A stretch of DNA of 64,000 nucleotides from the NCBI GenBank assembly GCA_020850315.1, contig JADZEY010000051.1, positions 34,423 to 98,422 on the forward strand, read 5' to 3'. Each line of letters starts with the position of its first letter. Within the stretch, counting starts at the first letter, position 1. This document shows positions 9,233-16,682 of this stretch, in pieces. Both the position numbers and the translations under genes were made by a program. This stretch comes from Armatimonadota bacterium (GTDB lineage Bacteria; Bacteroidota; Ignavibacteria; OLB7). The notes under the pieces are model-generated. The model made no database searches and was not told where the DNA came from. It saw only the letters and a program-made list of their open reading frames with translations.

Positions 9233-9619
9233 AAAAGGTCGTATATCTATTTCACCCTCTTTAGGGCCGATTGATTTTAGGTAGCCGTTCAGTCTTGGAG
9301 AAAGTTCGTCAACAATTGCTTTCAACGAACTGGTTTCTTCTGATGTGAGAAGCTGGCGGGCAAAAGCGCGACGTAGCCAATGCTTCGTTTCATACAGCGA
9401 GCCGCGTGCTATTCGGACAAATCTCCTGTTATCTTGAAACGTACCGCGCCCCGCTCCTTCCGCGATGTTCGCTCCAATTGAGTCACTTGATCGTATCAGT
9501 TGTACGCCAATTGTTCGTTGTTCAAGCACTGGCCATGTTTTCACAACGTTCCATACTGCGTCAGCAAGCTGTTCTGCCAGACGATAAACCTGAAGGTTCT
9601 CAAACTGGGATCGCGCCAT
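9218..9619 (-). CDS. Four-helix bundle protein (23S rRNA intervening-sequence protein type, S23/IVP)
   Basis: FENLQVYRLAEQLADAVWNVVKTWP..IGVQLIRSSDSIGANIAEGAGRGTFQDNRRFVRIARGSLYETKHWLRRA, S23 family signature. Confidence 0.9.
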   Translation of the reverse strand: MARSQFENLQVYRLAEQLADAVWNVVKTWPVLEQRTIGVQLIRSSDSIGANIAEGAGRGTFQDNRRFVRIARGSLYETKHWLRRAFARQLLTSEETSSLKAIVDELSPRLNGYLKSIGPKEGEIDIRPFATDH

Positions 9620-9652
9620 AATGAGAGTATAATCTGGTCATTGCTGGATCAT

Positions 9653-9687
9653 GCAACTGACTACTGACCAATGACTACTGACTAACC
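9653..9687. repeat. Heptanucleotide array, inverted relative to 9201-9232
   Basis: minus strand reads gttagtcagtagtcattggtcagtagtcagttgc; encodes the last codons and stop of the tkt N-subunit. Confidence 0.75.
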
Positions 9688-10523
9688 CCCAACTCCTCCA
9701 GCGCCACCTTTGCTTGATCTTCGCTTGGTGGTTTGCCGTGCCACTCGTATTTGTCCTGCATGAAGCTAACGCCGTTCCCCATGTAGGTGCGGGCGATGAT
9801 GCAGGTGGGCTTCCCTTTGGTGGCTTTGGCTTCGTCGAATGCTGCAAGAAGTTCGGCGGTGTTGTTGCCGTCGCACTCAATCACGTGGAAGTTGAACGAT
9901 TCGAACTTCTCCCGAAGCGGATAGATGTTCATCACATCGGGGACGCGGCCATCAATCTGGCAATCGTTGTTGTCAACAATCATGCAGAAGTTATCCAGCC
10001 CGTAGTGCGCTGCCGACATCACTGCTTCCCAGATGGAGCCTTCTTGCAGCTCGCCATCGCCAGTAAGAGCATAGACACGGGCATTGTTGCGGTCAACCAG
10101 TTTATCGCTCATTGCCATTCCAACGGCGATGGATAGCCCCTGGCCCAACGACCCCGTGCTGCTTTCGATTCCGGGAAGGTGCATATCGCGCCCGGGATGC
10201 CCCTGCAACCGGCTGCCAAACTTGCGAAGCGTCAGCAACTCACTTTTGGGGAAGAATCCTGCGTTGGCAAGCGTGGCGTACAGCACCGGGCACATGTGGC
10301 CGGCAGAAAGAATGAAACGATCCCGCCCCGGCATTGCAGGGTTTTGCGGGTCGTGGTTCATCACGCCCCCCATGTACAGGACGGCGAAGATGTCGGCAGA
10401 GCCAAGCGGGCCGCCAGAATGGCCCGACTTGGCCACCACCAGCGAGCGGATAATGTCACGGCGAATCTCGCGGGCTATCTCGGCTAACTTCTCGGGCGAG
10501 TGGCGTTCGTTCGTAAATGGCAT
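9675..10523 (-). CDS. Transketolase, N-terminal (TPP-binding) subunit
   Basis: AKSGHSGGPLGSADIFAVLYMGGVMNHDPQNP, GSLGQGLSIAVGMAMSDKL, YALTGDGELQEGSIWEAVMSAAHYGLDNFCMIVDNN; start placed at MPFTNERHS. Confidence 0.93.
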   Translation of the reverse strand: MPFTNERHSPEKLAEIAREIRRDIIRSLVVAKSGHSGGPLGSADIFAVLYMGGVMNHDPQNPAMPGRDRFILSAGHMCPVLYATLANAGFFPKSELLTLRKFGSRLQGHPGRDMHLPGIESSTGSLGQGLSIAVGMAMSDKLVDRNNARVYALTGDGELQEGSIWEAVMSAAHYGLDNFCMIVDNNDCQIDGRVPDVMNIYPLREKFESFNFHVIECDGNNTAELLAAFDEAKATKGKPTCIIARTYMGNGVSFMQDKYEWHGKPPSEDQAKVALEELGVSQ

Positions 10524-10913
10524 GGGAACAGCGGTATGAAAAACGGTCGTGTGAAATTTCGGAAGAGCGGTTGCGATTCGGTTGCCAGTTGCCACATCTT
10601 CCGTGCGTGGCGGCTTCCAACTGAATGCACCGCAAAATTAAACAAACTTCCTCCCCTTGCCAGCCATCGGTGCCAACCTCCTACACTTTGAGATACTGTA
10701 ATATAGAAGAACCTTGCTCCGGCGCGGGCAAATGGTTAGGTTTGGCGGCCAAAAAATTGGGAGGTCGGTGGTTAGTGGTTAGTTGCCAGTGGTCAAGGGG
10801 GAAGGGCTGATAGTGGTTTTGGGCTGTTCGTCATTAGTCATTAGTCATTGGTCATTGGTGCAGAGATGGAGTAAGGTGTGCTCCTTTCTTTGCTGGTTAG
10901 CAATTACCAACTC

Positions 10914-11083
10914 ACCTTACGCAGATAAAGACTTGCCGGCTTGGTGGCTTGCTTCGATGCTCTTCTTCTCTTCGGCTTTGGCTCCCTCTCCCACCCGACC
11001 AATGGAGTGGAAGCAGTAGCACCACCTGTTTGGGAGAGGGCCGGGGTGAGGGCTGGCAGCGAACGAGGGTAGGTGCGTAAGGT
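10914..11083. mobile_element. MITE-like element copy A (170 bp, 10-bp TIR ACCTTACGCA/TGCGTAAGGT)
   Basis: terminal inverted repeats plus an inverted near-identical copy at 39629-39819. Confidence 0.75.
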
Positions 11084-11111
11084 CAGTTACCAATCGCTTG
11101 TTACTTTCCAT

Positions 11112-11189
11112 CAACCGATTCCCGGCAACCGATTCCTGATTTCCGATAACCGATTCCCGGCAACCGATTTCCGATAACCGATTTCCAAC
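11112..11189 (+). repeat. Heptad/14-mer leader array directly abutting the ATG
   Basis: repeated aaccgattcccggc / aaccgatttccgat units ending at ATG 11190. Confidence 0.75.
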
Positions 11190-12710
11190 ATGAATCTTTC
11201 CCGCTCCCTGCTGCTGCTGTGTGCCGCAACGCTCTATCTGGCGTTAAGTGGCTTCGAGTGTGCCTCCAGTGAAGTTACCACTGCACGGGTGGCACTGAAA
11301 TCCAAAGACTACAAGAAGGCGGAAGAAGCCTTGAAGAAAGAAGTGGCCGCCCGCCCCGCAAACGCCGAAGCATGGCTGTTGCTTGGCGACATCTACAACG
11401 ACCAAAGCCGTTGGGTGGAGATGGACGAAGCCTACGCAAAGGCTGAAGCCGCCCCGAACGCCAGCATCAGCAACGCCCAACGCCAGGACATTGCCGCCCG
11501 CCGATTTAACGGCTGGCTGAATAAGTTCAATGCAGGGCTGAAGGAGTACAACAACGAACGCTACGCCCAAGCCTTGAAGGAGCTGGATTCGGCGGAGATG
11601 CTTCGGAAAGATTATCCCGAAAATATCTTCCTTCGCGCCCAGGTCTATCTTGGCTTGAAGGATGAGGCGATGGTGGCAAAAACCTACCAGCAATACACAC
11701 AAGTTGCCGGACGCGATGTTGACCCGGGCCTAGAGATGGGGCTGGCATTGGGTCTTGACCGCCGCCAGCTTGAAAGCCGTGCGGGGAAACCGGATGCCAT
11801 CAGCGTGGTGGATTCGGTTGGCGGGTTTGCTTTCTACAAAGCAAAAAACCTCTACGTCTATTTTGCGCCAGCGGCAAAGGCCGGGGAAGCCTCAGCAGTG
11901 GAAGGATGGAAGTTCTACGGCAGCGACGATAAAACGCCGGAGGTCATCCGCCAGCAGCTTGGCAACACCATCCGCTCCTCCCCTTGGTATTCGCTGGGGG
12001 TACAAGCCTACAACGCTGCCGATAGCGACCCTCGGAAGTTCGACGACGCGCTGAAATACCTCCGCGCCGTGGAACAGCTTGACGCAACCCGCGATGACAT
12101 CGGTGAGATCATCGCCGAGATTTACGTCGTCACCAAACGGACTGATGAAGCGATGCGGGCATTGGATGAGCAGATCCGCCGCGACCCGAAAAACCCGCGC
12201 CCGTACATCAACTACGGCAATTTGTACAACGAGCAGAAGCAGTACGACAAAGCGATTGAGCAGTTCAGCAAGGTGCTGGCGATTGACCTGCCAAGCGACG
12301 ACAAGGCGTTGCAAACCGCGCTGTTCAACCTGGGTGCGGTGTACAAAAATTTGGGTGCGCGAAAGCAAGAAGAGATACGCGAAGCATCCAAGGGGAAGCC
12401 AACCGCCGACCAAATCGAACAGTACCGCAAGCCGCTTCGCGAGTCCAAAAAATACTTTGAACAACTGAAGGCAATCCCCGCACGCCGTGGTGACTACCAG
12501 CTGCTGGGCGAGCTTGCCAACCTGTACGACGTGCTGGGCGAAACCGACAATCTGAAAAGTGCCGTCCGCGAAATGGAGGGGGTGGAAAATTTTGGCGACA
12601 ACGCCCGCACCGCCGACTACTGGCGCCGGCTAAGCCGCTTGTACGCGATTATTGGCGACAGCAAAAAAGCGGAGGCGGCAGATAAGAAAGCAAGTGAACT
12701 GGGGGGGTAG
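11190..12710 (+). CDS. TPR-repeat lipoprotein
   Basis: signal/lipobox LYLALSGFEC; multiple TPR motifs (ARVALKSKDYKKAEEALKKEVAARPANAEAWLLLGDIY). Confidence 0.8.
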   Translation: MNLSRSLLLLCAATLYLALSGFECASSEVTTARVALKSKDYKKAEEALKKEVAARPANAEAWLLLGDIYNDQSRWVEMDEAYAKAEAAPNASISNAQRQDIAARRFNGWLNKFNAGLKEYNNERYAQALKELDSAEMLRKDYPENIFLRAQVYLGLKDEAMVAKTYQQYTQVAGRDVDPGLEMGLALGLDRRQLESRAGKPDAISVVDSVGGFAFYKAKNLYVYFAPAAKAGEASAVEGWKFYGSDDKTPEVIRQQLGNTIRSSPWYSLGVQAYNAADSDPRKFDDALKYLRAVEQLDATRDDIGEIIAEIYVVTKRTDEAMRALDEQIRRDPKNPRPYINYGNLYNEQKQYDKAIEQFSKVLAIDLPSDDKALQTALFNLGAVYKNLGARKQEEIREASKGKPTADQIEQYRKPLRESKKYFEQLKAIPARRGDYQLLGELANLYDVLGETDNLKSAVREMEGVENFGDNARTADYWRRLSRLYAIIGDSKKAEAADKKASELGG

Positions 12711-12718
12711 TTATTGGG

Positions 12719-12752
12719 TATTAGTCCTTAGTCATTGGTCATTAGTCGGGAG
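12719..12752 (+). repeat. Heptad array downstream of the TPR lipoprotein stop codon
   Basis: tattagtccttagtcattggtcattagtcggg. Confidence 0.65.
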
Positions 12753-12866
12753 CAGTCGGGTGCTGTTCGCTTTGCTAATTGCTAACACTAAGTGCCACTT
12801 GCCTTCCATCAACTGCCCCCCAATTTCTGAAACCCGATAACCAAAACCGATAACCAGTCTTCAACA

Positions 12867-13190
12867 ATGGACAACAACAACAACGATCAATCACAAGGCC
12901 AGCAGATCAACATTGAGCTGGGGGAAAAAGAGGCCGAGGGCATCTACTCCAACCTTGCCATCATCAGCCACTCGCCAGCGGAGTTCGTGATGGACTTCAC
13001 CCGTATCCTTCCCGGTGTTCCGCGGGCGCGGGTTCATGCACGCATTGTGATGACACCGCAGCACGCGCAGCTGTTCCTGAACGCGCTGACGGATAACATC
13101 AGCAAGTACGAAGCGCAGTACGGCGAAATTCAGCTGAACAACGCTGGCCCAAACTTCAGCTTCCCCGACACGGGGGAGACATTCCACTAA
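12867..13190 (+). CDS. DUF3467 domain-containing protein
   Basis: YSNLAIISHSPAEFVMDFTRILPGVPRARVHARIVMTPQHAQLFLNALTDNISKYE. Confidence 0.85.
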   Translation: MDNNNNDQSQGQQINIELGEKEAEGIYSNLAIISHSPAEFVMDFTRILPGVPRARVHARIVMTPQHAQLFLNALTDNISKYEAQYGEIQLNNAGPNFSFPDTGETFH

Positions 13191-13191
13191 G

Positions 13192-13277
13192 CAGCATCGC
13201 GCACAGCCGTAGGCCCTTCAACCTGCGGTTGCCGCAGCAAGCATCGCGCACAGCCGCAGGCTTTTCAGCCTGCGGCT
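13192..13277. repeat. Tandem pair of hairpin-forming repeats (BIME/terminator-like)
   Basis: gcatcgcgcacagccgtaggcccttcaacctgcggttg then gcatcgcgcacagccgcaggcttttcagcctgcggct; second hairpin 13252-13277. Confidence 0.7.
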
Positions 13278-13325
13278 TATCGCTTCAGTCTTCTTGATCC
13301 CTACTCACACAAAACGTCAACCCTT

Positions 13326-15629
13326 GTGGATGGTTCGTTCGTTCTCATTCTGCACACGCATCTTCCGTACGTCTTGCGGCACAGCAAATGGCCGCACGGC
13401 AGCGATTGGCTGTCGGAAGCGGCGGCGGAATGCTACATCCCACTGCTGAATGAGTGCTGGAATCTGGTGAGCGAAGGGATCACGCCGAACATCACCATCT
13501 CACTCTCGCCAGTGGTGGTGGAGCAGCTGGCCGATCCTGAGTTCCCAGAAGTCCTGAACGAGTATTTCGACGAGAAGATCAAAGCCGCCTACGCTGATTA
13601 TGAGTACTTCCTGGAACGCCCCGAAGAGAGCGGATACCTTGAGCTATCGCAGTTCTGGCTTGGCTGGTACATGGCCCGAAAAATGGACTTCAACCTTCGC
13701 TACCAGCGCGACCTTGTGGCTGGCTTCCGTGGGTTGCTGCAGAAAGGGGCAATCGCAATCCAAACCTGCGGCGTTACCCACGGCTACTTGCCGTTGTTAA
13801 GCCGCGAGGAGAGCGTCAATGCCCAGGTGGCACTGGCGGCGCAGGTTCACGAAAAGCATTTTGGCGAACGCCCACGCGGCATTTGGATGCCGGAATGCGC
13901 CTACCGCCCCAGCTACCTTTGGACTCCGCCGGTCTTCAGCCCCGATGCCAAGCCGATCCAGCGCGACGGAATCGAGCAAACCCTTGCCCGACATGGCTTG
14001 GAATACACTGTGGTGGATAGCCACCTGACGCGCGCCGGCATTCCGCTGGATCGCTTCCTGAGTGAGTTCGGACACGAGTGGGAGCTTGCCCGCGACGGCA
14101 GCCGCTATCTGAATCTGCAAGACTCACGCGCTGTGCATGACCTGTACCGAATATGCTCGGCCGGCGACGACGAAGCCGGAACCGCTGCGATTTTTACCCG
14201 CGATGCCGAAACCACGTTGCAGGTCTGGAGCGGGGCGTTCGGCTACCCGGGCGACCCGGAGTATCTGGAGTTCCACAAGAAGCATCACAACAACGGGATG
14301 CGCTACTGGCGCGTGACCGATTCGCGCGCGGACCTTGGCGACAAGCAACGCTACCGCCCCGACTACGTTGGCGCACGCATCCGCGCCCAGGCCGACCACT
14401 TTGTGGCGGTTGTGGAGGAACGGATGCGCCGCTACCGGAACGCCACCGGACGCGAAGGAACACTCTCGGCTCCGTTCGACACCGAACTGTTTGGGCATTG
14501 GTGGTTTGAAGGGCCCCGATTTTTGGGTGAGGTGATCCGCCGCCTTGCCAACAATCCGAACGTACGGCTTCGGACTGCACCCCAGGAATTGGATGCAAAA
14601 ACACCCGGTGTGGTGATTCAAATCCCGGAAGGATCGTGGGGGGAAGGCGGCCACCACAAAGTCTGGCTGAACGAGGAAACCCAGTGGACATGGCCACTAC
14701 TCTATGAAATTGAAGCCCGGCTGGTTGAGCTGATAAACACTCACGATAAGGAGCAACTGTTAGAGGAGCGTGTGCTGAAACAGCTTGCCCGTGAGCTGCT
14801 GTTGCAACAGGCCTCCGACTGGCAATTTTTGATCTCGACCGAATCGGCCAAGGACTACGCCACACGGCGATTCCAGGGCCACTACGAGAACGCGCAATTT
14901 TTGATTGAGTTCATCGAACAGCTTCGCCAGGGGCTGACGATGACCTTCGAGCAATTCACCCAACTGCTTCGGCTTGAGGCCCAAGACCGTATCTTCGACG
15001 ACATTGATCTTTCGCTCTGGGAACGGCAGTCGTCGCTGGAGCCGGATGGCAGCGGCGATGAGAGCGAAATTTTTGGGCCGGAAGATGCTGGCGAAGTGGC
15101 AATCAAAGCAGCAACCGAACCCGGGGCTGTTTCAGCGCAGCCCGCATCGGCGCGGGCGATTCCAGCAATCCCGCAAGCCCCCCAACCAACAGAAATAGAG
15201 GTCCCCCTCAGCTACCGCATTTCCCGCTCGGCAGGGAAGGTTGAGCAGAGTGAGAAAGCAGAGAGCGAGCAAGGGAGGGATAGAAAAGAATTGAGCACAG
15301 CAACCGAAGCAACAGCCGAACCTGTTCTGCAAGAAACAGCTGAGCAAAAGAAGGCTGCGGCCAATCCGGCAACCACGCAGCAGGAAGAAACTGAGGTGAT
15401 TGAGAAGGAGGCCGAAGTCGAAACAACAACTGCGCAGTTTGCCGCTGCCCAAGCCACGCCAGACGCTCCGGAGGCAGTAGCCACGAAGCCGCCAGCCACA
15501 GCAACCGAAACCACGCCAACACTGGCCGAAGTGTTTACGGAATTGGAGGGGGTGATTGAGGAAGACGAGCAATCAGCCCAAGCCCTGCGCGAAGCTGCGG
15601 CAACGTCAAAGCGGGAGGAGATAGAGTGA
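13326..15629 (+). CDS. Glycoside hydrolase family 57 / 1,4-alpha-glucan branching enzyme-like (DUF1957) with long low-complexity C-terminal tail; GTG start
   Basis: LILHTHLPYVLRHSKWPHGSDWLSEAAAECYIPLL, GIWMPECAYRP, FDTELFGHWWFEGP. Confidence 0.9.
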   Translation: MDGSFVLILHTHLPYVLRHSKWPHGSDWLSEAAAECYIPLLNECWNLVSEGITPNITISLSPVVVEQLADPEFPEVLNEYFDEKIKAAYADYEYFLERPEESGYLELSQFWLGWYMARKMDFNLRYQRDLVAGFRGLLQKGAIAIQTCGVTHGYLPLLSREESVNAQVALAAQVHEKHFGERPRGIWMPECAYRPSYLWTPPVFSPDAKPIQRDGIEQTLARHGLEYTVVDSHLTRAGIPLDRFLSEFGHEWELARDGSRYLNLQDSRAVHDLYRICSAGDDEAGTAAIFTRDAETTLQVWSGAFGYPGDPEYLEFHKKHHNNGMRYWRVTDSRADLGDKQRYRPDYVGARIRAQADHFVAVVEERMRRYRNATGREGTLSAPFDTELFGHWWFEGPRFLGEVIRRLANNPNVRLRTAPQELDAKTPGVVIQIPEGSWGEGGHHKVWLNEETQWTWPLLYEIEARLVELINTHDKEQLLEERVLKQLARELLLQQASDWQFLISTESAKDYATRRFQGHYENAQFLIEFIEQLRQGLTMTFEQFTQLLRLEAQDRIFDDIDLSLWERQSSLEPDGSGDESEIFGPEDAGEVAIKAATEPGAVSAQPASARAIPAIPQAPQPTEIEVPLSYRISRSAGKVEQSEKAESEQGRDRKELSTATEATAEPVLQETAEQKKAAANPATTQQEETEVIEKEAEVETTTAQFAAAQATPDAPEAVATKPPATATETTPTLAEVFTELEGVIEEDEQSAQALREAAATSKREEIE

Positions 15630-15811
15630 AAAGTGAAAAGTGAAAAGTGAAAAGTGAAGAGTGAAAAGTGAAGAGTGAAAAGAGCAAAAGAAGCCTCTTT
15701 CCTAATGACCAATGACCAATGACCAATAACCAATAACCAATAACCAACACCTTCCCTTGCAACTGACCACTGACCACTGACAACGGACTACTGACAACTA
15801 ACAACTCCCCA
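15624..15811 (+). repeat. Composite heptad-array intergenic region (GTGAAAA; CCAATGA/CCAATAA; CTGACCA/CTGACAA blocks)
   Basis: (gtgaaaa/gtgaaga)n, (ccaatga)3(ccaataa)3, (ctgacca)2ctgacaa..ctgacaactaacaactccccaATG. Confidence 0.85.
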
Positions 15812-16606
15812 ATGCTTCGCGCAACCCATCTGATTCTCTGCTTGTTTCTGCTGCTTTCTGGCTGCACAGCAATCAACACGTTGGAGTTGCAGAACGCCGA
15901 AACGCTTGGTTCCGGCAAGGTGGCTGGGATGTACGGCGTGGGGATCGGGCCAGATATTCCCAACCTCTATCGCGATTCCAGCTGGACGATGACCGATGCG
16001 CTCTCCATTCCCTACTTGATTGGCAGAATGGAAGTAGGGGTAACCAACACCACCGATGCCAGCATCACCGCATGGACGGTGGCAACCCCGTACCTGCTGT
16101 TTGGGCTTGCTGCCGGATATTTCGAGACGGTTGACGCGGGGGTGGGGCTTGGCATAAAACAGATGCTGTTTGGGGGGGAAGGCGAACCTCGCAAAATGGC
16201 GGCGCAGGTTGGCGCAATTGGCTACGCAGCAAAATGGGTGTTCGATGAACACTTCTTTTTCGACTCCACAAACGTTGCTGGAATCTACGGCAGCTACGGG
16301 CTGAACGGGGGGCTGTGCTACACCTGGGCGTTCAACACCAGCAGCGTGTATCTTGGGGCCAAAGCCACGTGGCTCTACAGCGACGAAACGTTTGTGGCCG
16401 CCCGCGATTACCAAACGGTGCTGAAACAGGTTTATGACGATCGTGTTTTCTGGACTCCGTACATCGGCTGGACTGGTGACGGCAACAACCGCCGAATTGC
16501 GTTGGAGCTAAGCGCGACAATCGGCCGGAACCCATCAACCAACCGAACCGAAGCAATGGCCTTTCTGGGAATTGGAGTAAGGGTGAACGACATGAGCGGC
16601 AAATAG
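15812..16606 (+). CDS. Hypothetical lipoprotein / outer-membrane associated protein
   Basis: lipobox LLLSGC; glycine/aromatic-rich, no recognised domain. Confidence 0.65.
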   Translation: MLRATHLILCLFLLLSGCTAINTLELQNAETLGSGKVAGMYGVGIGPDIPNLYRDSSWTMTDALSIPYLIGRMEVGVTNTTDASITAWTVATPYLLFGLAAGYFETVDAGVGLGIKQMLFGGEGEPRKMAAQVGAIGYAAKWVFDEHFFFDSTNVAGIYGSYGLNGGLCYTWAFNTSSVYLGAKATWLYSDETFVAARDYQTVLKQVYDDRVFWTPYIGWTGDGNNRRIALELSATIGRNPSTNRTEAMAFLGIGVRVNDMSGK

Positions 16607-16682
16607 AGTTGCGCAGCTACAAGCCTTCCGCGCAATCCCAAACTCACGCAAAAAAAAATACCGACTACCGATTTATACACAC

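Noticed and set aside
15624-15811. CRISPR-like array
   Set aside because: Repeats are 7-nt with no spacers of uniform length; no cas genes in the window.
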